Below, one piece after another: positions 1 through 11,226 of a stretch of 64,000 nt of DNA. The translations under genes were made by a program, and so were the position numbers. Below the pieces are notes generated by a model, which made no database searches, was not told the DNA's origin, and worked only from the letters and a program-made list of their open reading frames with translations. The first letter of the stretch is position 1. The number at the start of each line of letters is the position of its first letter. Source of the stretch: Silene conica (Eukaryota > Streptophyta > Magnoliopsida > Caryophyllales > Caryophyllaceae); contig CM055319.2 of the NCBI GenBank assembly GCA_029255685.2, positions 11,332,747-11,396,746 on the forward strand, given 5' to 3'.

Positions 1-1
1 A

Positions 2-580
2 GGTGAACAACACTGGATGGCCGTGAAAAACATTCTTAAGTACCTACGGAGGACTAAAGATTGGGGATTGACTTACGGAGGCGACTCGACGCTCTGCGCC
101 ACGTGTTACACAGATGCTAGCTTCCAAACGGATCGAGATGACTCGAAATCTCAGTCTGGATTCGTTTTTACTCTCAATGGCGCTGCTGTCAGCTGGAAAA
201 GTTTTAAACAGAGTGTTACAGCAGATTCTACGACTGAGTCCGAGTACTATGCCGCCTCGGAAGCAGCTAAGGAAGCGATATGGATGCGTCAATTCTTACA
301 AGGACTATCAGTAGTGCCTAGTTCGAATGACCCAATCACCGTTTATTGTGATAATAAAGGTGCCATCTTCCAAGCTAAGGAGCATAAGTCTAGCAGCAAG
401 GCTAGGCATGTACAACGGAAAGCTCATCTAATCAGAGATTACGTGGAGCAAAAGGAGATTTTCATTGATAAGATCGCTACGGATGACAACATAGCTGATC
501 CTCTCACAAAAACATTACCACGTGATAAGCATGAAGGGCACATTCATTCCATGGGAATTGGATGTGTTCCTAAGTTGTAG
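2..580 (+). CDS. Copia RNase H domain, C-terminal end of pol (partial)
   Basis: The frame is open from the left edge and ends at a stop at 578-580. It starts with the linker between reverse transcriptase and RNase H (HWMAVKNILKYLRRTKDWGL). RNase H motifs follow: YTDASF, the SGFVF stretch, the STTESEYYAASEAAKEAIWM block with its acidic residues, the YCDNKGAI strand, and the H-x-R-K-x-H-L-I-R-D-Y-V block with NIADPLTK near the end. RNase H degrades the RNA strand of the RNA-DNA hybrid during reverse transcription. The visible part looks whole. Nothing can be said of the off-window protease, integrase and RT. Confidence 0.93.
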   Translation, partial: GEQHWMAVKNILKYLRRTKDWGLTYGGDSTLCATCYTDASFQTDRDDSKSQSGFVFTLNGAAVSWKSFKQSVTADSTTESEYYAASEAAKEAIWMRQFLQGLSVVPSSNDPITVYCDNKGAIFQAKEHKSSSKARHVQRKAHLIRDYVEQKEIFIDKIATDDNIADPLTKTLPRDKHEGHIHSMGIGCVPKL

Positions 581-1442
581 TACTCTTTTATGAATTCATG
601 TAATAATTCATTTTCTCGTGTACTCTATTCAACCTTATTGTTATGATAAATAATGTTTTGTTTCTCATGTGGAATTGTACGCCAATTTTGAACACCACAA
701 AGTGAACTGATTAACATTACATCGTTTTGGTCCTTGATTACCCAATTGAGCTGATAACTCAGGTAATCATTTTGTGACGTTGGTTGATGGTGGGTTCAAC
801 GAGCCATAAGTCACGCGGCTGACGGACCAATCACAAAGGCGAGTTATACGGATATCTCGTAGGACACCCCGTGACATCGTTATGGAGTCCTAAATGTTTT
901 ATAACATTGGGTGCCAGGTCGTGGATAGGACCTCCATAGTGTTCCTTAGAGTCGAGTCTTTTGACTTTCAACTGTCTCTTGAGATTAAGGCAGATTTTGG
1001 GTAACTTTGGTTTCTTTCCCACGGTCACCGTAACAGGGGCCAAGAGGATTTTTTCTGGGTTATTTCATGCTGCGCGATATCGGCAGGATTCGAGTTGAGG
1101 GAAATATCCAAACCCTTATCAGGATTTTATCATTTCTCAGGGCCACTCGAGGAGTAGTAACTGAAATGCATGGCCATGCTCGAATACAGATTCGTTTTAT
1201 CAGTTAAGTTACTCTCTAGTCGGGGAAACCACTCTTGATACAGATCGCTTGTGAGATACGACCTTTGCGAATGCGGATTTGCAAATTGTCTTACATTGAG
1301 TGGGAGAAATTTTAAAAGGATATGAGATTCGGTTATCGCACCTACACTTGTACAGACAAGTGGGAGTTTGTTGGAGATTGTGTCCTCCACATGTAGTGTG
1401 ATAACGTCATTGCACATACCCTTGTACGGACAAGTGGGAGAT
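581..1442 (+). other. G 3' untranslated region with repeated PPT-like box
   Basis: No convincing reading frame is present. Near its end the purine-rich box ACAAGTGGGAG occurs twice, about 73 bp apart (near 1357 and 1430). Each copy is followed by a sequence that looks like an LTR start (TGTTGGAGATTGTGTCC and TGTTGGGGCTGGTGTCC). The second copy adjoins the LTR and is the likely primer site for plus-strand synthesis. Confidence 0.6.
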
Positions 1443-2439
1443 TGTTGGGGCTGGTGTCCTTGACAATTAAGTACAATGACTTATTAAATCTCTTTAAGGA
1501 TCACAAGGGCATACTTTTGTATTATTACCAGTTGATCCACGTTTATCAATAACGGTTGGCTTGCTAGATAAGTTTGACGTTATTGTCATACGGATGGCGG
1601 TGATCAACTGGTCCCTATACGTCACACCTATAGGACACGTTTGAGAGATGTGAAGGTATGAAAATACAGTCACGTTTTGCCGGATATGACTAAACAGTTA
1701 GTCAGAGGTATTGACTACTAAATTAGTCAATAAGATGTTGAGATTATTATTTAATACGGATTAAATAATTTTAGCTAATACGGATTACATGATTAATTCG
1801 TAAATTAAATATAAACGGTTATATTTAATTAAATATTGTATTCGCGAATTAATATAAACAATTATATTAATTTGGGTAATTATACAATATCGTATTTTAT
1901 CAGACCGTTATTAATATATCGACAGTATTAATAACTGATAACATGTTGCGATTTATAAATAAAACCCGCGAATAAATTATAGCTAAATGGGTCGAATCAC
2001 GAATTAGAATAAGGTAAGAGTGGAAAGCCCACTCCTACCCTATTGGATATTTCGGCCAAGTGTAGTTTATAAGGAGATGACTTCTCCTTATGCAAAACAC
2101 TCTTGTTGCACTGATTAATATAATCTCAAGGTAATATTAGGGTTTTGAGAGCATTCTTCTCCCAAAACCTCAGATCTCACATCTAAAACCTGAATAGCTC
2201 TCCCAATATTGCAAGGCAGTTGGAGAGGATTTCTAGCACACGCGGCCTCGTCTCATTCTAAGTCTTGGGTGCAAGTTATAGGAGAGAATTTGTGTTAATT
2301 CCTGTTCTTAGGCCTTTCGCACAAGGACCAAAGGTTGTACTTCTTTTCTTATCCTTTTTAATCTTATGACGATATTCACGACTGTAATTTTCATTATAAT
2401 CATGCAAGTTTAGGGCGAATACACGTTTTATTCCCCACA
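1443..2439 (+). repeat. G 3' LTR
   Basis: About 997 bp, starting TGTTGGGGC right after the purine tract and ending CCCCACA, so it has TG...CA ends. The right end is confirmed because the LARD LTR sequence restarts directly after it. The 5' LTR is off the window, so age cannot be judged. Confidence 0.85.
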
Positions 2440-3797
2440 GTAGGATGTTGGTAGGTTAGGTGGGTAGTGTTGGGGTGGTGTGTGGTGGTCGGGAACTTGT
2501 GTTGACAGACTGGTTAATGGCGTGGTAAGGCTGGGCAGAAAACAGGGGATACAGGGGTACAAGGTTGCGTGTTCAGCAGCGGGTTTGAGGGGTTGGTTAG
2601 CGTGTTGGTTCTGGGGATCGAGGACTCACCTTTGCCTCCTATGGGACCACCGTGGGTCAGTGGTGACCACGGTGGTGGCCAGTGGGGCTGTTGGGCACGG
2701 TGGAGAGAGAGAGAGTGCGAGAAAAGAGGGGGGGGGGGGGGGTTGAAGGTGGTTGCTGAAAGTATAGAGGGTTGTGAGGGTACAGGCTGTTTTGGGCTGT
2801 CATGGTGGTAGCTGTGGTGGCCCATGGTGGTGTACAAGGAGTGGAAGTGGTAGTCGGTAGTGCGTAGTTTAGTTTAGGACAGTTGGTGGTGGTCGTGGGT
2901 GGCTTAGTCGGTGGTGGTGACGCGGTGAAGTGGGCTGGTCACAGGTTTTGTATAAGGTGTTCTGGGGGGGGGGGGGGGGGGGCTGTTTGTGTATGATGTT
3001 AACGGGTTGTCATTGTTGTTGTCTTTGTCGTTACTACGTATTATTATTATTATTATTATTATTAATACTTGTTATTATTGTTGTAATGATATGATAATAG
3101 TATGATTAATATTATTAGTAAATATTGTTTGACATCAATATTGTAATGTTAGTTGTGTTGTTTTCATCGTTATGAGTTTATAATTGTTCGATAATTTAAT
3201 TATCGAAATAATGAATATTATTATTAATATTATTATGTTATTGTTACCATGTCATTTGGTTAATATGTTAGTATGAAGTATTACCTTAAGGGACTTTACG
3301 AGTCGGGAAGTTTCTATTTCGGGAAAGTTTCTATTTCGGGAATTTTCTATTTTGGGAAACTTTCCAATTTTAGAAGTTACTATATTCGACAGTTTGTTAC
3401 GATTCTAAGTATGGGATTTTGTAAGGGTTGTAATCGTTGAATAATATATGTTTAGGTGACGGTTTCCGCATGGAATATCTCGAGGAGCTGTTGACTGTCC
3501 TTCTGCAAATTGAGGTAGGGGATATATATATATAACTGTGATTGTGTTATGACACGAAGTGTGTGTAATGTTTATTACAAGATTGTTATAATTGTTTATG
3601 AAGGTACTGTGGATTGTATTATTATTGATTATTGTGAAGGTCGGGACTTGTGAAATGGGTCTTGTGATATGGGACTTGTGATATGGCCATTGGAGGTGTG
3701 GTGTGATGGGAGGTGTGGTGTGATGGAGGTGTGGAGTGGTGGAGGTGTGGTGGATGATCGAATGTTATGGAGATGGAGGAAGATACAGTTGTATTGT
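2440..3797 (+). repeat. LARD 5' LTR, middle segment
   Basis: Matches 27585-29070 of the 3' LTR apart from short simple-repeat tracts and scattered substitutions. It is bounded left by G and right by A. It is very G-rich and GT-rich on the + strand, with poly-G runs near 2730 and 2966. The last five bases (ATTGT, 3793-3797) are the left target duplication of A. No gene is supported; open frames on both strands here are composition artefacts. Confidence 0.9.
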
Positions 3798-4059
3798 TGA
3801 TACGTGCCTATTTTATGCATTTTATTTACTCTTTTGGCACGTATTTTCTTACACTTTCGTGACTTTTAGTTGCTTTTTCTCCCGAAACGGTTTACTTTGG
3901 CATTTCTATGTTTTATATGTAGGAATACGCGGAAGTGAGCAAAACCAAGCCTTATTTGCCTTTAGGAAGCTGTTTTGAGTACTAATATGGAGCAAGGATC
4001 CGGATGGTGCATTCAAGTATTGTTATCGGGCCAGATCAAAGCTGAAAAGAACGAGAAGC

Positions 4060-4199
4060 GGTCGACCGACCTGCAATATAGGTCGACCGACCGATGTCCA
4101 GTTCGCAAAGAGGCCCAGTTCACAGAAGCCCAAATTCGCATGAAATAAACCCGCATCGCCAGAATTGGTCGACCGACCGATAATATAGGTCGACCGACC
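4060..4199 (+). repeat. Two paired 12-mer cassettes in the A 5' LTR
   Basis: GGTCGACCGACC starts at 4060, 4081, 4167 and 4188. Each pair is spaced 21 bp start to start, with 9-bp spacers TGCAATATA and GATAATATA. The two cassettes lie 107 bp apart, upstream of the TATA-like box. Confidence 0.95.
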
Positions 4200-4260
4200 A
4201 CCAGCTGTTTGGGGACTTCTGTTTTCTTATTTTCTATTTTTCCTAATCTTGTAATAATTC

Positions 4261-4270
4261 TTATTTAAGG
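4261..4270 (+). promoter_or_regulatory. Putative TATA box of the A LTR
   Basis: TTATTTAAGG, 62 bp downstream of the second cassette. It is placed like the TATTTAA and TATATAA boxes of B and C, which supports the call. The transcription start is not known. Confidence 0.5.
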
Positions 4271-5130
4271 AGACCTAGACTCTTCAATTAGGTTAAGCAA
4301 TTTTATGAAGCAAGTAATTCCATTAGAAAGAACCTCTTTATTTTACCAAGCACTCTATGCTTGAAGAACTCCATTGTTAGATTTTGGTACCAAGCTTTTA
4401 TCTTTGTTCTTAGATTTTTCATTCAAGTTGTAAGTTTGCTATAATTAATCTTTCCTTTTAATTCAATCTTGTTATTCATATTGTTGTTATTTCTTATTTC
4501 ATGTTTACCCTTTTATTGTCATCTTTAATTATGTTCATCTCTTTAATTTTCTTAGTAATTGTTAGTTCCATAATTAAAAGTATGCATAGCTAATTCTTGT
4601 GATTGGGAATAAGGGGAACCATGATAAAGACTTGACTTTGATAAGTTTGATGATTAAATTACCAATCCCCCATTGTTGTTGGTGAACTAATCCTTAGGAT
4701 TGAAAGATTACTAGGATTAGTTTAACAACAACTTTGGGATCGCCCTTGAACGAAAGTTTAGTGCTTTTCTAGGAACCCTAAGACCGTAAGGATTGGGTAG
4801 AATATTGACCAAAAGGTTTATTCTTTGTTCCTTGGGATTGTGTTATTTGATTATTTTACCCTTCATTGACTTGTTTTGACCATGGGGAACCAAAGTTCCT
4901 AATCTCCTTTTTATCTTATTTTAATTTTCTTGTTAGTTTGCTACCTTAGTTGTTAGTTTAAATCTCAAATCAAAACCCCCCTTTTTTGGTTACTTGCAAT
5001 AGACTTTAAATTTACAAACATAATTTACCCTGTCTCTCTGTGGTTCGACCCTTGACTTATCCTATCTGAGTTTAAGCTGAGGTTTTATAAATCTTATCTT
5101 TGGCACCCCTCAACGACGGGTGTCAAATTT

Positions 5131-5148
5131 TGGCGCCGTTGCCGGGGA
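5131..5148 (+). promoter_or_regulatory. A primer binding site, tRNA-Asp type
   Basis: TGGCGCCGTTGCCGGGGA begins five bases after the LTR. It is complementary to the 3' end of plant tRNA-Asp, the usual primer of Athila elements. Confidence 0.9.
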
Positions 5149-5189
5149 GGCGGTATAATTTTGTTTGTTAATTTCTAGTTTATTTTCTT

Positions 5190-5217
5190 GTCTTAAGGAA
5201 CTTAGGTTCCTTAAGAC
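5190..5217 (+). promoter_or_regulatory. A leader hairpin between PBS and gag
   Basis: A perfect 12-bp stem: GTCTTAAGGAAC (5190-5201), loop TTAG, then GTTCCTTAAGAC (5206-5217). It is conserved in position and form in B and C. A packaging, dimerisation or translation role is possible by analogy with retroviral leaders, but is not shown. Confidence 0.8.
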
Positions 5218-5288
5218 CGTTCTTACCTTTTCTTCTAGTTTTGTTTTAGAAGACAGGTTTTTGAGAGGAAGGCTTGAGTACTCTCTTT

Positions 5289-8200
5289 ATGGATTCTATT
5301 TATAGCTACCTACAGCCGAAGGCTAAAGATGTACCGAAGGGATTCACCTTGCCTACACCCACCACTGGCTCCTTTGAACTCCGCCCAACTCATGTTTCTT
5401 TGGTGCAACAGAGTCAATTTTCTGGTCTACCCGACGAAGATCCAATAAAGCATGTTACAACCTTCACAGATTATTGTTGCTCCATACCCCTACCTGAAGA
5501 GGTAACTAGTGACGAGGTGCTGGCAACTATGTTCTTGTTCTCATTAAAAGATGACGCGCAAGATTGGTACCGGTACCTTGACAGGACAAGTGAGGAGATT
5601 ACGGATTGGACTTCCTTGGCATTGGCCTTTTACAAGAAATACTTCCCTCTTGCAAAAGCAGAGGACTTGAGAAATCAAATCCGTAACTTTCAACAGGGAC
5701 CTGATGAAGGATTTTGTGAAGCATGGGATCGATTCAAGAAATTGGTCCGTTCTATCCCTCACCACAACCTTCAACAATGGGACCTGTGTAACCTGTTTTA
5801 CAACGCTCTTTACGATGACTATAAGATGATTCTTGATGTGGCTGCCAATGGAAGATTCCAGAATAACACCGACCATATGAAGGGTTGGAAAACCATTGAA
5901 GACATGGCAGTGCATAGGGCTACTTTTAAGGGTTCACGTGGAAATTCAAGAAGGCTGAATGTGGAGATGAATAGAGTGATGGCTCTTGAGACAACAGTTG
6001 AAGCCCGTTTTGAAAAGCTTGAGGCAACCCAGCTAAAGCTTGAAAGTGCGAACCTAGTTACTACGGTCGACAACACGGGTGAAATTGAGAAATTAAGAGC
6101 TCTTGTTGATGTTTTAACCACGACAGTTTTGAAGATGAGTGAGGCTCACTATACCTCCTCAAAAGTTTTTGAAGATCACTTGATAAACATAGCCAACCAA
6201 AGGACTAGCTCTCCAGCTAGTTGTGAGGGACCCATGGAGACGCTGAACGCCATAAATCTAAGGAGTGGCCGTGTTTGTGAAGAATCAACTCAAGAGGATG
6301 ATCCAGCCGAAATTCCGACCAAAGAATCTGATCCCGTCAAAAGAGCAGGAGGTCGACCGACCGCTACTGTAGGTCGATCGACCGCAGTTCCTGACGTGAG
6401 ATCAGATTCTGGAAAAAAGAAAAATTCGGATGTTGCAGACTCTGGTCGACCGACCACTGCTACTGGTCGACCGACCGACGTTCCTGAGCAGAGTGCTGTT
6501 TTGACTCCGGAATCGCTGGATCCTTCCTTCATTCACGGCCTTACCGAAATTTTACAGCTGAAAAAGCCAAAGGTTGCTGATCCTATGGCTAAAGTCACCA
6601 TTCCTTATCCTGAAAGACTGAAAAATTCAAAAGAGGATCGGAAATTTGGTAAGTTTTTAGAGATGGTGAAGAATCTTGAGGTAACCATCCCTTTCACTGA
6701 CTTAATTACCCAGGTACCTTCTTATGCTAAATTCATGAAAGATATTTTAAGTCGTAAGAGGAATTTTCAGGACGACGGTGCCGTTGCTCTTGTGGAAGAA
6801 TGTTATGTTCTCTCACAAGATAATATAGCACCCAAGTTAAAAGACCCAGGTAGTTTTTCCATCCCTTGTACCATAGGTAATCATGTAATAGGGAAAGCCC
6901 TTTGTGATCTAGGGGCTAGTGTCAGTGTCATACCTTATTCTGTATGTGAAAGACTTGGTTTAGGTAGACTTAAAGTCACCAATATTACCGTACAGATGGC
7001 TGATAGATCATCCCAAAGACCACTAGGGGTCTTGGAGGATGTCCCAGTAAAAGTGGGAAAGTTCTTTATTCCTGTGGATTTCGTTGTTTTAGACATTGCT
7101 GAGGATAGTCAAATACCTATTATTTTAGGTAGACCATTTTTACACACAGCTGGGGCTGTAATAGATGTCAAACGCGGGACCATTACTTTAGAGATTGGGG
7201 ATGACACTATCGAGTTTAGTCTTGCCCATAAGGCAACTATTCCTACTGATGATACTTGTTGTTCCATCGATATTGTAGACAGGAATGTTATCCTTAATTG
7301 GAGGGAATCCTTGACCAAGGATCCCTTAGATGATCTGACGATTTTGGATAAGTGTGCAGGTAATCCAGCTGAGGATGCTGAAGAGCTGGATTTGATAGAA
7401 GAAGAGGAAGAGGAATATGAGCTCACTGAAGAAGAGAATGAGAAGCTCATAAGCCTAGCTAATGCAAGTCTGGTAAACATGTGCTATTCTATTGATACTA
7501 ATTCTGTTCATGCAGTTGAGGTAAAAGCACCAGAGCGTAAGCCACTTCCTCCTAATCTTAAGTATGTTTTCCTAGATGATACTGAGCAATACCCTGCGAT
7601 TGTTAGCTCTAAACTTAGTCCTGACCAACTTTCTGCCTTAATGACTGTTCTTAAAAAGAATAGAAAAGCTCTAGGTTATTCTTTGGATGATATTAAGGGA
7701 ATAAGCCCTGATGTTTGTATGCACAGAATAGAGTTAGAGGAAGGACATAAGCCTTATAGACAGGGACAGCGTAAGTTGAATCCTAAGATGCAGGATGTGG
7801 TTATGGCTGAGGTTATGAAGCTTCTTGATGCAGGTATTATCTATCCGGTTGGAAACTCTAAGTGGGTTAGCCCAGTTCAAGTGGTTCCTAAGAAAGGAGG
7901 GACCACAGTGGTTAAGAATGATAAAAATGAGTTAATACCAACTAGAGTTGTAACAGGGTGGCGGATGTGCATTGATTATAGACAGTTAAGTGCCGCCACC
8001 AAGAAAGACCATTTCCCCCTTCCTTTTGTTGACCAAATGACTGAAAGACTGGCTTCTAATAAATTCTTCTGTTTTCTAGACGGTTATTCAGGTTTCTTCC
8101 AGATTCCCATCCATCCTGATGATCAGAGTAAGACTACTTTTACATGTCCACAGGGTGTTTTTGCTTATCGCAGGATGCCTTTTGGGTTATGCAATGCTCC

Positions 8201-10436
8201 TGCTACTTTTCAAAGGTGTATGATGGGTATCTTTTCAGACTTTATAGAAAACATTATGGAAGTATTTATGGATGATTTCTCTGTTTACGGTAATGCTTTT
8301 GATCAATGCTTAGCTAATCTTGATAAAGTCTTGCAGCGATGTATTGATGTAAACCTTGTCTTAAACTGGGAGAAGTGTCATTTTATGGTTACTGAAGGGG
8401 TAGTGTTAGGGCATCTAATTTCAGACAAAGGTATACATGTAGATAAAGCAAAGGTGCAGGTGATTGAGCAATTACCCCCTCCTGTTAACGTCAAAGGGGT
8501 GAGAAGTTTCTTAGGACACGCAGGTTTTTACAGGCGTTTCATTAAGGACTTTTCTAAAATTGCTAAACCACTTACACAATTGCTTCTTAAAGATGCCATC
8601 TTTGATTTTTCTGATGAGTGCCTTTCAGCTTTTAACAGGTTGAAGGAAGCTTTGATCTCAGCACCAATCATCCAGCCACCAGATTGGGATCTCCCATTTG
8701 AGATCATGTGCGATGCTAGTGATTATGCTCTGGGTGCTGTGCTTGGTCAAAGGAAGAACAAGGCTCTTAATGCTATATACTATGCGAGCCGCACCCTGGA
8801 TGAGACTCAAGTCAACTATTTCACCACCGAGAAGGAGATGCTAGCTGTCATATTTGCCTTAGAAAAATTCAGGTCATATTTAGTGGGTAATAAGGTAATT
8901 GTCTATACTGACCATGCAGCCTTAAAAGGTCTTTTTCAAAAGAAGGATTCAAAGCCAAGACTTTTAAGGTGGATCCTCCTTCTCCAAGAGTTTGACATTG
9001 AGATTAGGGACAAAAAGGGCGCGGAAAACGTGGTAGCTGACCACCTATCTCGCCTGCAGCTGACTGATGGGGAAGATTCTTTACCTATTGATGATTCGTT
9101 TCCTGATGAGAGTTTATTTATCATTAATAGTTCAAGTTCTTATCCTCCTCCTTGGTATGCTGATTATGCTAATTTTGCTGTTACAGGTAAAATCCCTCCT
9201 GAGTTGTCTTGGCAACAAAAGAAGAGATTTATGTTCGATGCAAAACAGTATTTTTGGGATGACCCTTATGTTTTTAAAGAATGCGGAGATGGACTTATCC
9301 GGAGATGCGTCCCCCAATGGGAGGTGAAGGACATTCTGGAAGCATGTCACTCTTCTGCATATGGTGGTCACCACGGTCCATCTAGGACCGTGGCCAAGGT
9401 AATGCAGTCTGGTTTTTATTGGCCTACTTTACATGCTGACTGTAGGAATTTTGTAGGTAACTGTGATGCCTGTCAAAGAACTGGGAATGTCTCAAAAAGA
9501 CATGAGATGCCACAAGTTGGTATTTTAGAGGTAGAGATTTTTGATGTCTGGGGCATTGATTATCAAGGACCTTTTCCTAGTAGTCAAGGTAACAGGTATA
9601 TTCTTGTGGCTGTTGATTATGTGTCTAAATGGGTGGAAGCTATTGCTACTCCCCATTGTGATGCAAAGGCTGTAATTAAGATGTTTAAAAAAATCATATT
9701 TCCTCGTTTTGGTGTCCCTAGGGTTGTCATAAGTGATGGAGGTATGCATTTTAAGGAGAAACGCTTAGGTGACTTGTTAAATAAATTCGGTGTCCAACAC
9801 CGTAGGGGTTTAGCTTATCACCCTCAGACTAGTGGTCAAGTTGAGATCTCTAACAGAGAACTCAAGGAGACCCTAGCCAAGGTAGTTTCTAAGTCTAGGA
9901 AAGATTGGAGCCTAAAACTTGATGATGTTTTCTGGGCCTATAGAACCGCGTTCAAAACTCCAATAGGAATGTCACCATTCAGATTGATTTATGGTAAAAC
10001 TTGTCATTTACCAGTTGAGTTAGAACGTAAGTCTTGGTGGGCTATTTGTGATCTTAATTTAGACCCTAATCTTTCCCGTGAGAAACGTTTATTGCAGCTC
10101 AACGAGTTAGAAGAATTCAGGTTGTTAGCCTATGACAATGCCAGGATTTACAAGGAGAAAACAAAGCGCTGGCATGACAAAAGAATCATTAGACGTGATT
10201 TTCAGGTAGGTGATAGGGTATTGCTTTTTAATGCTCGTATTCGTCTTTTTCCTGGTAAGCTGAAATCCAGGTGGAGCGGACCCTACACCATCACAGCTGT
10301 CTCTAAATTCGGATCAATCGAATTAGAAACCTCATCTGGTGAGAGGTTCAAAGTCAATGGCCAATATGTGAAGCACTTCCGAGGAGAAAATGAATTTGTC
10401 GGAAAAGTCGAAGTTTCTTACTTCGACCCTTTTTAG
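5289..10436 (+). CDS. A gag-pol polyprotein (Gag, protease, RT, RNase H, integrase)
   Basis: One uninterrupted frame of about 1715 residues. I chose the ATG at 5289; the frame is open a few codons further upstream without an ATG. Order: Gag core (about residues 20-215, with [13 protein letters not shown] and FYKKYFP); a linker holding two GRPT-type heptad pairs; no CCHC knuckle seen; aspartic protease ([11 protein letters not shown], near 6900); reverse transcriptase with [13 protein letters not shown] and the FMDD catalytic motif (near 8265); RNase H ([13 protein letters not shown], near 8705); integrase with an H-H-C-C zinc site (near 9360-9475) and the D, D, E motifs [18 protein letters not shown] and HPQTSGQVE. 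No chromodomain follows, as expected for Athila. It would supply all replication enzymes and looks whole. Confidence 0.95.
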   Translation: MDSIYSYLQPKAKDVPKGFTLPTPTTGSFELRPTHVSLVQQSQFSGLPDEDPIKHVTTFTDYCCSIPLPEEVTSDEVLATMFLFSLKDDAQDWYRYLDRTSEEITDWTSLALAFYKKYFPLAKAEDLRNQIRNFQQGPDEGFCEAWDRFKKLVRSIPHHNLQQWDLCNLFYNALYDDYKMILDVAANGRFQNNTDHMKGWKTIEDMAVHRATFKGSRGNSRRLNVEMNRVMALETTVEARFEKLEATQLKLESANLVTTVDNTGEIEKLRALVDVLTTTVLKMSEAHYTSSKVFEDHLINIANQRTSSPASCEGPMETLNAINLRSGRVCEESTQEDDPAEIPTKESDPVKRAGGRPTATVGRSTAVPDVRSDSGKKKNSDVADSGRPTTATGRPTDVPEQSAVLTPESLDPSFIHGLTEILQLKKPKVADPMAKVTIPYPERLKNSKEDRKFGKFLEMVKNLEVTIPFTDLITQVPSYAKFMKDILSRKRNFQDDGAVALVEECYVLSQDNIAPKLKDPGSFSIPCTIGNHVIGKALCDLGASVSVIPYSVCERLGLGRLKVTNITVQMADRSSQRPLGVLEDVPVKVGKFFIPVDFVVLDIAEDSQIPIILGRPFLHTAGAVIDVKRGTITLEIGDDTIEFSLAHKATIPTDDTCCSIDIVDRNVILNWRESLTKDPLDDLTILDKCAGNPAEDAEELDLIEEEEEEYELTEEENEKLISLANASLVNMCYSIDTNSVHAVEVKAPERKPLPPNLKYVFLDDTEQYPAIVSSKLSPDQLSALMTVLKKNRKALGYSLDDIKGISPDVCMHRIELEEGHKPYRQGQRKLNPKMQDVVMAEVMKLLDAGIIYPVGNSKWVSPVQVVPKKGGTTVVKNDKNELIPTRVVTGWRMCIDYRQLSAATKKDHFPLPFVDQMTERLASNKFFCFLDGYSGFFQIPIHPDDQSKTTFTCPQGVFAYRRMPFGLCNAPATFQRCMMGIFSDFIENIMEVFMDDFSVYGNAFDQCLANLDKVLQRCIDVNLVLNWEKCHFMVTEGVVLGHLISDKGIHVDKAKVQVIEQLPPPVNVKGVRSFLGHAGFYRRFIKDFSKIAKPLTQLLLKDAIFDFSDECLSAFNRLKEALISAPIIQPPDWDLPFEIMCDASDYALGAVLGQRKNKALNAIYYASRTLDETQVNYFTTEKEMLAVIFALEKFRSYLVGNKVIVYTDHAALKGLFQKKDSKPRLLRWILLLQEFDIEIRDKKGAENVVADHLSRLQLTDGEDSLPIDDSFPDESLFIINSSSSYPPPWYADYANFAVTGKIPPELSWQQKKRFMFDAKQYFWDDPYVFKECGDGLIRRCVPQWEVKDILEACHSSAYGGHHGPSRTVAKVMQSGFYWPTLHADCRNFVGNCDACQRTGNVSKRHEMPQVGILEVEIFDVWGIDYQGPFPSSQGNRYILVAVDYVSKWVEAIATPHCDAKAVIKMFKKIIFPRFGVPRVVISDGGMHFKEKRLGDLLNKFGVQHRRGLAYHPQTSGQVEISNRELKETLAKVVSKSRKDWSLKLDDVFWAYRTAFKTPIGMSPFRLIYGKTCHLPVELERKSWWAICDLNLDPNLSREKRLLQLNELEEFRLLAYDNARIYKEKTKRWHDKRIIRRDFQVGDRVLLFNARIRLFPGKLKSRWSGPYTITAVSKFGSIELETSSGERFKVNGQYVKHFRGENEFVGKVEVSYFDPF
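6351..6476 (+). repeat. Two paired 12-mer cassettes inside gag of A
   Basis: 12-mers start at 6351, 6372, 6444 and 6465, again 21 bp apart within each pair. In frame they encode [14 protein letters not shown] and [14 protein letters not shown]. The two cassettes are 93 bp apart, the same distance as in B gag. Confidence 0.95.
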
Positions 10437-10611
10437 GATGCTCCTTAGAAGGTAAAAGGTCGTGCGGGACCTCTTAAACCAGCGCTACACGGGAGGCAAC
10501 CCGTGCTTTAGTTTAAATTTACGTTTTCTTTCTTATTTTTCGTTTTATCCTCTGGTGGAAATTGAAATCTCTGCAGAAAAGTGAAAGAAAAAGAGAATCC
10601 GTCAGTACAGT

Positions 10612-10744
10612 GGTCGACCGACCGAGTTATTAGGTCGACCGACCAAACTGACAACTTTATGCAATTTTTCTGACAGAGTAAGTAAAATTGCAGAGCAGGT
10701 AAAAGGACGATGGTCGACCGACCGACTTTTCTGGTCGACCGACC
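10612..10744 (+). repeat. Two cassettes upstream of the internal promoter of A
   Basis: 12-mers start at 10612, 10633, 10712 and 10733. The cassettes are 100 bp apart, close to the 107 and 99 bp seen in the A and C LTRs. Confidence 0.95.
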
Positions 10745-11226
10745 ACGGTTTTTTTTTTACGGTTTTATTTTTCAGAGTCAAATGTCACGGGTCTATTGTG
10801 TTTTGAAAATGCAATAATTGCTTTCACTCCTTCACCTTCCCAGCTTTCCCCTTCTCTCTTAAAACCCTAAAAACTATTCACCCACCTTCCTCCTTCACCA
10901 ATTTACTTACTTTCTTTCATTTTCCATCTTCAAGGTATGTTTTTCTTCATTTTCTTTCTCTCTTTTTTTTTGTTTGATATCATCTTAATTCCGTTTTAGG
11001 TAGTATTAGCTTATCTTTTTAGGTTTAATTCCGTTCTTAGTTTCGTTTCCATGTTTGTTACTGTGTTTTTATCTTAGTTTTCTTCTTCTTTTTAATTTTA
11101 TATGCTTAGATCTGTAAATCTTGGGTGATTTTGTGCTGATTAGGATAATTTAATTCTTCCTTATAATTTTTATGCCTCTTTTCGCGCGAAATTCAACCGC
11201 GAAAAACCGACCTTTGCACTGTTCAC

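Larger units (their letters stand above)
1..2439 (+). mobile_element. Element G: Ty1/copia LTR retrotransposon, 3' end only
   Basis: Only the last part of pol, a 3' untranslated stretch and the 3' LTR lie in the window; the 5' part is off the left edge. The element sits inside the 5' LTR of LARD. The host sequence resumes at 2440 and matches position 27585 of the other LARD LTR, about 573 bp into that LTR. The duplicated target is probably GTAGG or similar, but the left copy is not visible. Lineage within copia is uncertain (Tork/TAR-like by its RNase H). Confidence 0.9.
3798..5125 (+). repeat. A 5' LTR
   Basis: 1328 bp, TGATACGTGCC...GGGTGTCA. Contains two paired 12-mer cassettes, a TATA-like box about 60 bp after the second, and near its 3' end the block TGTGGTTCGACCCTT, which is shared with the LTRs of B and C. 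Confidence 0.95.

Noticed and set aside
2480-2837. Overlapping open frames on both strands, repeated at 27625-27973
   Set aside because: Both copies lie in LARD LTRs, and the frames follow GT-rich composition with no recognisable domain.
5035-5060. Possible tRNA T-loop (GTGGTTCGACCCT) in Athila LTRs
   Set aside because: No acceptor, D or anticodon arms can be drawn around it; it is a conserved LTR phrase.
10862-10870. Telomere-derived repeat
   Set aside because: A single AAACCCTAA in a C/T-rich leader fits a telo-box promoter element rather than an interstitial telomere array.
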